From Bisporella sp. PMI_857 (Eukaryota; Ascomycota; Leotiomycetes; Helotiales; Helotiaceae), in the NCBI GenBank assembly GCA_021307315.1, contig JAJSPD010000058.1, positions 62,001 to 126,000 on the forward strand: a stretch of 64,000 bases of DNA. Direction: 5' to 3'. The notes under the pieces were generated by a model that was given only the letters and a program-made list of their open reading frames with translations, ran no database searches and was not told the origin of the DNA. The translations under genes and the position numbers were made by a program. Below, piece after piece: positions 11,426-23,742 of the stretch; the first letter of the stretch is position 1; each line of letters begins with the position of its first letter.

Positions 11426-13132
11426 ACAACATGAAATTAGCCGCATGATTTTTTGTACTATACAAACTACATCAGCAATCAATCAATCCATCATTTATCA
11501 CCTTTCTGAACTACTTTGTATGATTTCAAACCCTTGATCTGCGGCACAATACTGTAAGTAGTTTGTTGAATTTAATTTTGCTTTTGCTTTGTTGATGGGC
11601 TATCTGGTTAAAGGTGTTTGTACAGACCCACAGACAATACACAGGGCATGGTTAATTTTAATTTTATTACTGCTCAAAGTATTGCAAATGTGCCCAATCA
11701 GCATCATGTTTCTCTCTCTCTCTTGCATCTCCACTTAATTATGGGCCTTTGCCAACTCTCTCGAGCTAGCCAACCAAATGATGGGGATTTCAGCCCCTGG
11801 CAGACAGGCTCGCGTGGGGATTGCGTGCCCAACTACTTGATCCCAGAACTAGTCTTCCGCTCTGATCCTACCTTTGTAAGGAAGTTGCAACATCCTGGTA
11901 CAATTAAAACAGCCGCAATTGCGCCACGCTAAAGATTGGGATGGAGCAACCTTAAATTTAAGCGGGCTAATCAACGAGCTGACTAGAAGAGAATCACGTG
12001 CTGTTCTTGACTAACGTTCTTTTGTATTATAAACTTCGAATTAATGTGCGTATTTTAGCCAATCAAACTCTTCCATTAAAGCAAAATACTTGTAAGCAGA
12101 GATTACGTGTTGGAATAGAAGTAAATAAAATCGAGCGAAACAACAAAAACACGTACTATCTTCGTTTAAATTCAAGCGCCTTTCTTGATTCGGCCAGCCT
12201 TTTACAGCCCTAACCTTATCCAATAAAAAAGCCGAATCGGATAATTGGCTTTTGTAGACGGAAATGGCAAGGCAAATCAAATAATAGAAATTGGCGCACA
12301 TGAGCTATGTCACGTAGTTCATAGTGTTTTGGTTTTTGTTAAAGTAAAAAGGAAGGCTGTGTGGCCCGGTCACATGCCATGGCTTTAGTGTCGAGCCAAG
12401 GAAATAGAGTGGGGCTAATTGCCGCTGTTTTTAATTGTACGTAACATCCTCAAGGAATACAGAGTAGAAAACCAGCAGTAAGGAGGCACAAGCAGTAGAC
12501 GAGCCTGAAGAATATTGGGGCTTAATCTAGTTACCTGGGGATCCTATGGTTTGGTGTTCGGTAAATTAGACTTCTATCCCTGGTTTGTTGGATATATCAG
12601 TACATTCTCTACTAGGGTCAGCACCGCAAATTTGTATGTCAAAGCCACAGTAGGGAATGTACTGGTACTTTCAACTATGGGAGATACTCCCGCCCAAGAA
12701 CAAGAGTCGCTTCTCCAATTTGTGCCTCCTCTAAATAATTCCAGATTCTCCTGTTGGACGCGCTATGACCAGCGAGTGCCTTGGCCAATAAAATCCTGCA
12801 GGACATTTTCGAGAAACTATGTTCGGCACGCAATTGAATGGGCTTAATGATTTCCGTAGGCTCAGAAGGTCCTGTGGGTGGAAGGTGGGAATAATGCATC
12901 CTACTATATTCCTACCATAGTCCGGAGAAGAATCTCAAGGCCGTAGAATAATATAAAGGAGTAGAATAACCTATCGTAATATATATCACCATTCCAATTC
13001 ATCTCATCTCATCACATCTCAACTCATACCTATATCAACACATCAAATCACATCTCAATTCCATCTATATCAATCCCTATCTGTATCAACACTCATCTAC
13101 TCTTTTTGTATCTTTATATCCAAACCATCAAA
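11426..13132. other. Intergenic, no gene seen
   Basis: Short frames only (11618-11932, 11998-12213, 12515-12847), none with recognisable sequence. The last 150 bases before the next gene are rich in CATCTCAA/TATCAAC tracts, a typical fungal T/C-rich promoter and 5' UTR. Confidence 0.5.
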
Positions 13133-13999
13133 ATGCTTGGTCTTGTCCATTTTCTTGTTGTTAGTCTACTCGCGTTGCTAGCGAACTGCTACGAAGTCAA
13201 TTTTGTTTATCGCGCAGACACTCGGCCTTGGGATGTAATCAAGAAAGACGGTGGCTTTAGGACTAAAGCCGATACCAATAAGCTCAAGCCGGATTATAGT
13301 TTGTATATCCATGCGGCACCAGTTGGGGGAGGTGCTACTGCAAAGAACGACGGATATGTCTCTACTTCTTGGGATGAAACAGTATGCAAGGGCTGGGTTA
13401 CCGGCCAATTAGGGGGAACGGCCTACGTATACAAGATCTCTACAAACGACCATTTTGTCGACGTTGCTTCGACACTGGGAAAGTACAATCCGTTCCCTAA
13501 GGAGAAAGAATACGCAGTTAAAGATAGCATCCAATGGAGGTTTGTTAGTGAATGGACTGAATACGTTAAAGGTAAACCGCAACAGACAGTTCGGAATAAG
13601 GACTTTGATATAAAGACTATAAAGTGGAACGCCAATGGTCCCCAGTTCGAATTAGCTGGTTTCCCTGCTAGCCACAAAGCCTGGAGCGAAGAGCCCTGGA
13701 AGTCAACAAAAGCAAACCCAAACAAGAAGTCATCATCAAAATCATCAAAGCCTTATATAGTTGATCCACCAAAGAAGGAATCCAGCAAGCCAAAGCCTTA
13801 CATAGTCGATCCACCAACGCAGGAATACAGCAAGCCAAAGCCTTACATAGTTGATCCGCCAAAGCCCTATAACGTAGTAGAGGTTGCACCAAAAAAGGGA
13901 TCAAAATATTATAAAAAGAGCGACACAATGGGTGGACGACAAGACCTCGTTCACTTTGCCCAAATTCGGGCCGCTAAGGCGGCAGCGAATGAGGAGTAA
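13133..13999 (+). CDS. Secreted enterotoxin-A-like ADP-ribosyltransferase
   Basis: 288 aa from ATG 13133, which opens a clean signal peptide (about residues 1-19). The mature domain follows the cholera/heat-labile enterotoxin alpha-chain plan (Enterotoxin_a). It has an early NAD-binding Arg in VYRADTR, a central STS motif in GYVSTS, and an E-x-E motif in PKEKEYA, so all three canonical R-S-E elements appear present. Known family activity is ADP-ribose transfer to host proteins; here the target is unknown. The C-terminus is low-complexity: a Ser/Lys-rich linker, then at least three copies of KPYIVDPP, and a basic tail. There is no B-subunit-like gene nearby. Fungal members are common in insect- and plant-associated species. 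The gene looks intact; activity is inference. Confidence 0.82.
   Translation: MLGLVHFLVVSLLALLANCYEVNFVYRADTRPWDVIKKDGGFRTKADTNKLKPDYSLYIHAAPVGGGATAKNDGYVSTSWDETVCKGWVTGQLGGTAYVYKISTNDHFVDVASTLGKYNPFPKEKEYAVKDSIQWRFVSEWTEYVKGKPQQTVRNKDFDIKTIKWNANGPQFELAGFPASHKAWSEEPWKSTKANPNKKSSSKSSKPYIVDPPKKESSKPKPYIVDPPTQEYSKPKPYIVDPPKPYNVVEVAPKKGSKYYKKSDTMGGRQDLVHFAQIRAAKAAANEE
13755..13878 (+). repeat. Coding tandem repeat KPYIVDPP
   Basis: Within the enterotoxin-A-like gene, three KPYIVDPP copies are separated by 10-13 variable residues (KKESSKP, TQEYSKP), and a fourth degenerate copy reads KPYNVVEVAP. It may be a proline-rich ligand or spacer; the DNA copies are near-identical, implying recent expansion. 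Confidence 0.8.
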
Positions 14000-16502
14000 A
14001 TCTAAAGGATTTGAGAGTTGTGGAAGCTTGGAGTCGTAAAAGTTTGGAGTTATGAGGTTGGAGTTATGGAGCTACAGCGTTTGGGGTTCCGGCGTTTTGG
14101 CGTTAATGCCTCAGTCTAGGCGGGAAAGCATTTGGTCATTTGGGTAGCGCTGTGGGCTTGTTTTGTACTTTTGGGCATATAAAACTTTGTTTGGTTAGAA
14201 AAATAAAGCTCTGATTGCCCAATTTTACAAGTATGCGGGAAAAGAATATAAATATGATGAACAAGTAATATTTTGAAGTGGTTGCTTTTTGTCGACTCCA
14301 GACCTGGTTTCCCCTTAAAGGCTGGTTCAGGCATCCCATGTGCGATGGACCAGGGTGTAAAGTATCAAATTCAGCTTCATAATCCACTTCTTAAAAATAT
14401 TGTTTTCAAAGAATCCCAACCCGGGCTTGATTCTATTCCCAAATTATTTGATATAAATAAAAGAACCTCTTAATCTCTACAGCAGACCTATTGTATCAAC
14501 GGATGCTATAAACATTAAAATAATGAATGACGGAAATGAAAAAAAAACTCTGAAAAAAAAACGGAATAAACCAAAAAATAGCTACTTTGGCAAGAAAACC
14601 CACGAGCTAGAAAATTTTAACGAAGTTAACGTAGCTTTAATTATTCGTGAGTATAGTTAATACACTGCGTATAGATCCAAGAACACGTGTCACGAGTCCA
14701 ATCCTTCAGCCCGGTCAAGCGGCTAATCAGGCGGTTCTATTACGAAAATACTAAACTAAGGAAGAAAGGTGCGGATCGAGAGAGTCTAGGTAAGTAGCGT
14801 CCTTCCCTAGGTGGCGAGAAATCCACCGTGCCGAGAAAAATGATGTGTACTTTGACTTCATACATCTCAAACTTTGTATATTTTTGTATAAGTTGTGTTC
14901 CGTGGCCACTCTTGAACACTCTGAACCTCTTCTACTGAAAAATTACATTTGCATCGCGCTCTCGCGCCTGATTTGCGGAAAGTCCCTCTTTATGGCGCAA
15001 CAGAGTTTTTCCACACAGCTCCATCATGGACGTTTTATCACCCCTGATGCTCATGAAAGGGCCTTCTCCAAGCCTTAAGGCCGCCTCACTACCACGCTAA
15101 AGAAGTCGTCATCAGCTTTGTGGCTGTTGTGGCACGTAAATCATGCAAGGTCGCCACGCAGAGCGGTAGCTCTAATCAAGTGATCAACGATCCTGGTTAG
15201 TGCGAAACGACTCTACACGCCCTATATAATACAGTAATTACAATATACTGCGTAATTTCACTATGTAATTATTTGCTAGGCTTGTTGGCCTTTGGCCAGT
15301 GGCGCAATTTACTAACATCCAAAAATTGCACATAATGAATTTAATGATCTTTTTGCTTTGCATATCCGTGTACAGTATAGTGGTTTAATCAAGAAACGGA
15401 TTCGGTTTCCCGCATATAACTGCACCCACTGGTGCTTCTGGTGTTTCAGGACAGAGCGGAAATATCTTGCTTGTCTTTTTGGTGTACAGCTATGAGCGAA
15501 ATCGGCGTCTTGCCCGCCAAACACTTAAGGAATAATTTAAGTGCACGGACCAGCTAAAGGCGGTGCGGATTAAATATTTATATGCGCGTGATACTTTATA
15601 GAATCCCAAATACAGGCTACCAGCGGTTGAATCGGGCAGCAAGGCAGAGATAGTCATGATGCAGCAACTGCTTTTCTGCTTACCACCATCGGGGGCTTGA
15701 TCACAATGGTTCCAAATCTCGCGCTCTCTAAGCATGTTCTGATCCTCTAATCTAGAACATGGTCAGGAGGAAGCACCTAAAGATGTTGATACAGTAGGAA
15801 TCGAAATCGGCTTCACACCTGAGCACTATAATTTCTCATTCTTAAGTACATTAGACCTATTATGGCTAGCTGAGTATTGATGCTTGAGCATGTGAGTTGT
15901 CGACAGAATCAACGCCTATCCCTGCAGGCGGATATTGGGACCAATCAGGACAACGTCGCATGCACCACTAGAAGCCACAATCCGTGGCTCTCATCGTCAC
16001 CAGAATTGCACTTTATTTTTAACATCCATGCCCCACTCGCTAGTTACCGTTTGGTTTACCGAAAGGACGAGCTACTATTCGCGGCTAGTTAAACATGGAC
16101 TTTTTTCCTGACAGCTCATAGAACCTAAAATGCGTCATAACCAACCTTATCACCCAGTACTCTACATGCTGAAGAGGTCCCTTTTTTAGGTGAGGAGCAT
16201 GGGTTTTCTATTCGCCTCTCCTACATGGCCAGGGTCCCTGCTCGATGCACGAAAGCTGGAAGCTTCAAGATCAAGCCCGATCTTGTGCCCATATGGTCTT
16301 TGTGAACACGCTCCACTCTTTGGTTCTCGTTAAAAAGTACAAAATATGTTGCGAGTGAGACGTGGCCCGGTACTTGTTACTTTCGAGTACCACGTAAGTG
16401 TACTTTTTTTGCTTCCAACCCCTCGAAACGGAAGAATACGATGCTATAGATACTTGGAAATCGCTCAGTTGCCAGGCTCACAGCCTCAAGGCAGATCTCA
16501 AG
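14000..16502. other. Long intergenic, relic-like
   Basis: No gene. Directly after the toxin-like gene there are short direct repeats (TTGGAGTTATGAGG-type) at 14040-14100. The remainder has only frames under 80 codons. It is AT-rich with poly-A tracts around 14538-14580. Confidence 0.45.
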
Positions 16503-19314
16503 ATGGACAAGGAGTTTACGCAGCTCCTCCCGAGGACCCCAACAAGGGATCTGGCCTATGATTCGTCCAAGGTATCCCAACCTCTCGGCACACCAATCAA
16601 AGAGGGCCGGAAAACGTCTGCAAAGGAACGGCCTTATGACGCCATGATCAGGCACCTCTACGTCTGCGAACGTAGACCGATAGACAAGGTACACGATATT
16701 GTAAATGGCAAATTTCGTCTCACGAAAGAGTAAGTTTTCTATTTCTAGAATTTGCATTAACAGTTAAGGAAAAGCCTCCTTGGAAAGCTGAAGACCATTT
16801 ATAAACAATAGAGAAATCTTTCAAAGTCATCTTGCTATTGCAAGTTTTGGGCAAATCACTAATTCTCTGGCAGGAAACGTTATTACAAACATTGTATTAA
16901 ACGCTTGAAAATTGAGCGAAACGTGAACGCAAAAGACAAGCAAAAAATTGTTCAAGGTATCAAGATTTTACAATGCACCACTGAGAATCTCGAAAGCAGA
17001 TTACAAGTTTGGGTTAGAGGCCACAATGTTGATAGGCCTAGGTGGTCCCGGTGGCTGAAAGATAATCGCCTAATTCCACAGTCTATACCACTTGGCCCTC
17101 CTTCTCGTGAGCAATCTACTTACTAAGGTTTTTGTAGTATACTAACTGATTATCATAGCATTACCAAGCTACATAAAAATCTCTCCCCATCAGTCACCTG
17201 AGCCGGCATCTTCGGTTCTTTCAGAGGGTCACATTTGTGAGTGTGAGTCGGTAACCAGGGCCGAGGAGGGGAGGGACGTTATCCAGAGACTCAACAAATA
17301 TGCTGAATACGAAAATCCCAAACTAGATCTTCAACAATCAAAGGCTGTGTTGGAAGATCTTCAAATCATTCTTAGCCGCAACGATGCACCGGCGGTCGGG
17401 GAATCCCGTTCCTACAAATGGGATACTATTATGGATGAGTATACCATCAAAGCCAAAGAAATTATAGCCGGCAATATTATAAATGAAAAATTGTCTGGTA
17501 AGTGATATGCATCGAGTTCAGGGGCCACCATGCTAATGAAAAGCCACAGCCGCCATTGTTGATCAGCACCCTCTGAAAACGAAAGATCAATTACAAATAG
17601 GGAGACGTGTTTCTGCAGCTCAGAACACTCGTTATGGACTCGTGGAATTTACTTACTGGATTGGTCCGAAGGGTTCTCATTTCGATTTTGCCAATCAATG
17701 CACCGATACAAGTCGACTTGATCTTGCTAGACTATCAATCGTACCGAGAGAGACTGCACCATTCCGAATCGTGATTGACGTGACACCCTGGCTCAACCTA
17801 CCTGCAAAGATAGCATACCAACCAATGATCTCGAATAACTCGGAAGTTTTTAATATTGCCAAGTCCGGACAAGTCGAAGCCCTTCAACGAGCCATTGGAA
17901 AGGGCACCGCGTCTTTGCTAGATCGTGATGAGCAGGGGCGACCGCTTCTTTATGTAGGTTAAAATGAATTATTTTCTGAGCAAATGCTAATAACAAAATA
18001 GTATGCGGCGGGGAACTTACACGTCGAATTATCTCAATATCTAATCAAGCATGGCGCGGATGTTAATGAATTGGTAGAAGTTGAGAGGTTTATACGGTAA
18101 AATCCGAGAATACGTCTTTTATATTTTGAAAGACTTGTTCTTCTTTCAATTGTCTTCGTTTCAATTCTATTTACTTCTTTTGTCTGTCTCTTATTTTTGG
18201 GTAATGTTATGCTAACTGGGTCTAGACCAATATACAGTCTGGCATTGCCTCTTTTCATTAGCCGCACAAACGACGAGCATTACCGGATGTGTCACTGCTT
18301 TAAAATAATGATGGAGGGCGGCGCAGATCTGTCACTTAAGGCCAGTGCATATCATTCCCGTCATACTATATTCTATCTCGGGACGCTATATGCTTCATTT
18401 GTAGGCGATTCCGCGATTGGAAAATAGCACGCGCTAACTCCTCCAGGAAAGCTTTAAGCACATGATAAATTTAGGACAGCAATTTATTTGCCCGAAAGAA
18501 TCTTTCGAAGTTTTTAACGGTAAAAAACGCTATCCTCTGCACTTTCTTGCGGAGCAGTGTGGTTATGGCCTCAATTTCGAATCGGTCGACATTACTGAAA
18601 AAGCAATTTTGCTGTTGGAAAGCGGCGCTAACATTTCTTATTCCGATTATGATGGCTGTACGGTTCTCCATCTAATTCTAGGTTGTGTCCGGTACCACGA
18701 GTATTGGTCCAAAAAACGAGCCCACTGCTTTGGTAGAGTTAGGCAGTGGACTTTCTTTCCATGAGCCAAAAGAGTTTCTTATTGCTTTTATTGCCGCCGG
18801 TGGAGATGTATATGCCATCAATCATGAAGGTTCAACGCCATCTATGTATGCTCGTTGGCATGGTCGCGAAAAGGAATGGCTTGAAGTTCTCGAGTTAACT
18901 GGCTATGCTCCCGAAGAGGTTGTTGCCCACTCAGACCCCAAATCCCACGATTGTTCTCGCGAGCGCCAGGCGTCGAGGATGTCACTCAAAGAATACTGCT
19001 TGCGTCGCAAAGAGGAGCTCATAGTCAGGGGTTCCGACATAATTGATGAGGACAAGGATGTGGATGGTGATATGGAACAAAGTGATGACGGAAGCTCTCT
19101 GAGCGATATAGATACTGACGAGGATGAAGAAATCGACGAAGACGAGTAAGAAAATCACTTGTTTTCAGACAGCAAATAACACGAAGCTAATACAGACTCT
19201 ATTAGACCCGTAGAGCGATGCCACAGATGCGGCATGCGGCTTGATGACGATGAGATCAGCGATCACTACCGGCGTTTGATGGGAGTGGATAATGACATGG
19301 ATATGGGGGTGTGA
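16503..19314 (+). CDS. Clr5-domain ankyrin-repeat protein (nine exons)
   Basis: Model: join(16503..16729, 16874..17106, 17159..17497, 17550..17953, 18002..18096, 18226..18400, 18447..18691, 18747..19145, 19206..19314), 741 aa. Every phase agrees and intron 2 has a perfect TACTAAC branch site. Residues about 45-95 (RPYDAMIRHLYVCER...DIV followed by KRYYKHCIKRLKIER) match the Clr5 domain, a fungal N-terminal DNA- or chromatin-associated module. After a linker come ankyrin-like repeats (YLIKHGADVNE; MMEGGADLSL; LLESGANISYSD; FIAAGGDVYAIN). An acidic stretch (DIDTDEDEEIDEDE) precedes a short CHRCG C-terminus. Function is unknown; Clr5-ankyrin proteins are numerous in Pezizomycotina and likely regulatory scaffolds. 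Intron 7 (18692..18746) is the least typical junction. The start at 16503 is the first ATG in frame. Confidence 0.8.
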
Positions 19315-19523
19315 GTGACATGTTAGAGAATCGTCTAGCATATAAAGATAGTGAGGTTATAAGGTATTGATTTTGGGAGTTATCTCAATATTACTTCGCT
19401 GAGCCAAAGCACCAACGCTGCAATTACCTCGCATACCTCCCCCTACCCCGCACTATGCACTGTACCTTCCCTTGGTAAGCCTTGCAAAGAAAGCCGCTTT
19501 CGTGACCCAATCGCTAGAATATA

Positions 19524-19770
19524 GAAGGCTTCCCTAGTCAACCGCCCACCCTACTCTACCGCCCAAATTTTGGTTTTATTAGAATTTTGTCACAACAACA
19601 TCATTTAATCAGAATTTGAACACTGCCACGGTAATTTTCGAGTTAATTTACATTAGATCCCCTAATTTGAGAATAATCTGACCATTTTTAAATTTTTCGA
19701 TTTTTTTTGGTGTTCCTTACTATATTTTTGGGCGGTTGAGTAGGGTGGGCGGTTGACTAGGGAAGCCTTC
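19524..19770. mobile_element. MITE with 44-bp TIRs and TA target duplication
   Basis: 247-bp element with nearly perfect terminal inverted repeats starting GAAGGCTTCCCTAGTCAACC and continuing GCCCACCCTACT, with one mismatch in about 44 bp. It is flanked on both sides by TA. It has no coding capacity and an AT-rich core. The TA duplication and TIR ends fit a non-autonomous Tc1/mariner/pogo-class element. Confidence 0.9.
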
Positions 19771-21773
19771 TAGCGCACTCTTGGGGCTGGCACCACCAAA
19801 CGCTGAAACTAACAACCTACCAAGACGGTATCCTTCTCCACGTCCTAACTACAACTTGACTTTCAACCTAATGGAAAGCCTGATATGCTTATGCTTGCCC
19901 CAGCGCACAAACGCACCCGGAAAGAACTTCATATGCAAATCACGTAATAGGCTGAGGACAAAGACACGGTGTCCTCTACGCCTATCTTTACAACTTACCT
20001 TAGTGACGTGTGATCATACCTTGAATTAGAACATGCTTGGAGAGCGCGAGATTTGGCGTCAATGTGGTCAGGCCGTTGATGGCGGTAAGCATGAGAGCCT
20101 TCCATTTCTGCCTTACTGCCCAATTCGGCGGGTGGCGCATTTTCCGTGGGTCCCATTACTGACCAGTGCGGATAAAACTTAACCCGCACCGCGATTCGCC
20201 AATCCGTGCGCTCAAATTATTCTAGCCTAGTTGTCACGTGTCGTGCATTCGCTTGCCTACGCACGTGATTTACTCATGGGTATCAACATGATGATTCTCG
20301 ATCCTTAACCATTCTTCCTTGCTTTTAGTATTCTTGTAATAGAACCTCCCTATTGGTCGGCTTACCAGGCCTGGGATTTAGATTCGTGACACAAACAATG
20401 TTATTTTTACGAACTAAAATGTTTAAGCCGCTTAAATTTCTGTGCGTAAAGAACCGGCTATCTTTATTTGCGCTTATACAAGTGTTGATGGGCCCATGAT
20501 ATTTGAAATGGCCTGTCGATACAGTCAAATTGCCCATCCAATATCGAAATAAATTCAATCATCTCTCGAGTTCCAATAAGACGTACTCTAAGACAAGAAC
20601 ACCTGTAAATGTGTTGTGTGCGGTCTAGAATCAACCTATGTAGAAGATGGCGTTGAGATGCGGCGCTTCTGTCAGGCTATTAATCCAGCAAATGTATCTG
20701 TCATATGGCCATGCCACTTGTAGAGATTTTTGCGAGGTTGTGAGAGTTCCATCCCCAACTTCTTCCTTCTCGAAGTTCCGATCATGTAGGGTACGCCGAG
20801 TAGCCTCTCAGTATTTTTGCACAGCACAAAAAGATTGTGCGCCTTACCATCTAGACGGTATTGATTCCGGTGTCCAGCACAAGCCTTATCTTATGAGCGG
20901 GGGCACATGCTCGTTGTGGCGGTTCACAAGGCTCTGCCACACTCTTCATTTTCAGCCCCGCCAAGATGCCTGACGACGGCTGACTGGATAATAAAACTTG
21001 GTAGACGGGGCGCCAGATAAGTGGGACAAATGTGATGGTTGAATTTAGGTTGACAACCAGTCTTGGCCCATTGTACGCAATCATAATTCGACTACGCTAG
21101 ATGTGTGAACGCATAAAAAGCTAACTCTATTATGTTAGACGTTGGAAATACGTTGGCTTCTTTGAAGGGTACAATCCCCAGCAGGTACACCATCAGTCTG
21201 CTCCGGGATTCATAAAGAGGGACCTAATTTGGCTTTTAAAGTAATTAATGTTGGGGTTAAAAGACAAGCGTACAAGTGCTTTCTGTAAAACCAGAAAATG
21301 GATGGGACCCATCATGGATAGCTTGGCGCCCAGCTGTTCGGAAAAGTCTGCCTTGCTGTCACGCCAACCATTCGCATTTAATGGCTAAATGGAAGAACAA
21401 AAGAACGTTCATTTTAGGAAGATTCTTCGAGGAGTTCATGCAAAATATCGATGAAATACGCCACCTATGCTTCACTAACCGCGATGATTTTCATAACATG
21501 CAACCCCTCATACACATTCCCAGTCCTTTGGGATCTTGGAGCGTTATTGGAGCCATGTTTCTCTGTAATCGACATGCTTCGCCTCAATCTATCTTACGAT
21601 ATATCCAATAGCAGCACAAGCTCTCGAATGCAGTAAAGGAATCAATCATTCCAATCTGTTGAGGAGAGTCGATGTATAAGTATCTCTACATTCGGTACAA
21701 AAATTGGCGCATCTTCAGCTACGAGCCTGCCCAAACGGCCATTTGTCCTGAAAGCCGACATAATACTTTCAAT
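19771..21773. other. Intergenic, no gene supported
   Basis: Several 60-111-codon frames on both strands (for example 20647-20973 and 21276-21611), none with recognisable motifs or splice-linked partners. Treated as non-coding. Confidence 0.45.
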
Positions 21774-22561
21774 ATGCTCGTCAGACTGCTCCTCACAACG
21801 GTTTTTTTCTCGGTTGTATATACTGAAGACATTGTCAATCTTATCAATCCTCTGTGGAAATTACCCGTGGGGGTTAATGACGGCGCCAACATAGCAAGCG
21901 AAATGGCAGCATCCGTCGTTGGGGTTGTACGTCTATGAACTCGCTCTCTAAGGCTGACCTAATCTTGTATCCAGGATGCGACAGCTACTACTTATGTTAT
22001 TGGCTGTAGACCCAATGTAACATTCTACCGGACTTTGAACTTCTCTTCAGCCACTCGGACAGGAAGCTTCCAGTGCTCAACCTCTGAAGCCATTCAAACT
22101 TTCACCCAAGGCTCCACGTCTATGCACTGGGCCATGACCGATGTTAATAACATAGGTAACTCGTGAGGGACATCTCATTTCCTGTCAAAATCGAGGTGCA
22201 TCCTCGTCCCAAATTTGAGACTAATCACATGCGAGGTAGCACCTTCACCGCAACCTATACGTTTTCTAGGACGCTGGATGTAACAGTGACTGCGACTGAG
22301 AGCTGGGCCCGAACTCCAGCCTCCTTCGTAAGCCCAAGCACTGTGGTCGGATCCTCCTATACGACGACCCTTTCTGATGCAACCTGGTATCCCATCACCA
22401 TCACCGCTGGCGCAGAGAAACTGGCTCCCTCTTTGGTAACTAATATTCCAACAACTACAAGTCTAGTGTCAAGCACCTTAAGTAGCACTGGGGTAGCCGC
22501 CAGGGCAACAGCAAAATGGTTGGTAGCAGCTTTAGGAGGTGCTGCTGCTCTTGCTATATGA
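21774..22561 (+). CDS. Putative GPI-anchored cell-surface protein
   Basis: Model: join(21774..21926, 21975..22155, 22236..22561), 219 aa, phases consistent; introns of 48 and 80 nt. It starts with a signal peptide (MLVRLLLTTVFFSVVYT). The middle is a beta-rich Thr/Ser segment (TATTYVIGCRPNVTFYRTL, SFQCSTSEA, TFTATYTFSRTLDV) with two cysteines and N-glycosylation sites. The C-terminus is Ser/Thr-rich (IPTTTSLVSSTLSSTG) and ends in a small-residue hydrophobic tail (WLVAALGGAAALAI), the pattern for GPI attachment. Fungal proteins of this shape are usually cell-wall or plasma-membrane surface proteins of unknown function. The short frames seen without splicing lack either the signal peptide or the tail. 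Confidence 0.72.
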
Positions 22562-23742
22562 GTTTGTGAGTCTAGTAGACTTTTGGGAGGGGGGAAGTGG
22601 TGGTGTTTAAAGACATCAGGGAACCATCCATTGAATTAGATCAATCGTGGGACAACAACCTCTCCTCAATGCCTTGTCCTTTTATTTTCTACGTTAATTG
22701 CTTTAGTCTCAGGCATACTTGCATTATTGCAATATTTTGCGATAATCAGGACTTTTTAATACATTGTTTTAATAAGTATTTTATAACGAAATTTGTTTCC
22801 AAAAAAAATCTTTTTGTTGGAATGCATGTACATAGTTTCACGCGATCCACCGGATCGTAGGAATTGTGGGTCTTCTATCACCTATATTTACCTGGCAATA
22901 GGCCGTAGCTTAGAATGAATCAACGAATACCAGAACCACACCAGTAAGAGTGTGGTCACAGCTACTACGCCTTTTGCTACGTGGTAGGTATTCCGACACT
23001 TTTAAATTAAATCGAATTTAGCATATTTTGTTGAAATATAACAGCAATACAATGGTTTAAAAGTAAAAAAAATGCATGCAGGAGGAATCTCCTTAACAAT
23101 TTTGGGAGAAGAAATAGTGGGTTTGACTTATTGAGAGAGGGGACAGCATAAACGGTAGCTGTGCAGAGACCCGTCCCATTGGAGAACTTCCTCCCTTTAA
23201 TTCCTAGCCCTACTAGATTTGTAATGCTCTTAATTTCTCCTGTGACCGTGTCGCTTCTACTCCGAGTGCGAGAAACGCAAACCCTACTACTGTATAGAAA
23301 AAATATTGTGCAAAGGGAATTTCTGCTGATAGTGCTAGACGTCGGCTGAACATAAATGTGAACTAAAGCGTGTACATTTTGAACTTGGATACTAAATGGA
23401 GGTTGTGAGACCTATTTTTTTTTCTTTTTTTTTCTCCCAAAAAAATGGTTATTTATTGTATTTCACAATTTTTTATACGAGAACCTTGTAATAATCAGAA
23501 TTTAATGAAGGATTTTAACACTAGCTTCGCTTTTAATTGCGCGGCGCACCAGCCACGGAGTGACGTGGTTTGTAAAATCACTGTGGACCGAATGAGCCGC
23601 TCTAACTACTTTCAAAAAAGGAAATTTGACCCAACAAACTTCACAGTCGCTAATACTATTCGTAAATAGGCAATGACTGCTAAGAAGAATTTATGGCTTA
23701 TAATTATGATTGGCCTAACGAAATCTACTATCCTTTGCCTAC
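22562..23742. other. AT-rich intergenic with one dispersed-repeat copy
   Basis: No gene. Strong AT bias and poly-T runs at 23415-23440. It contains the dispersed repeat copy at 22903-22998, listed separately. Confidence 0.5.
22903..22998 (+). repeat. Dispersed repeat, copy 1 (partner at 46683)
   Basis: About 96 bp closely matching 46683-46782: both contain ATGAATCAACGAATACCAGA, then ACCACACCAG, CTACTACG and GTGGTAGGTAT. Differences are mainly C/T and G/A transitions, as RIP gives, plus small indels. In copy 2 the frame reads MNQRIPEPHQQERNQ, stop, LLRLLLRGRYPD, so it is probably the coding start of a degraded mobile-element protein. Confidence 0.8.

Noticed and set aside
12515..12847. 110-codon plus frame with Trp/Phe-rich start
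   Set aside because: Stops and low coding character nearby, no motif, no signal peptide.
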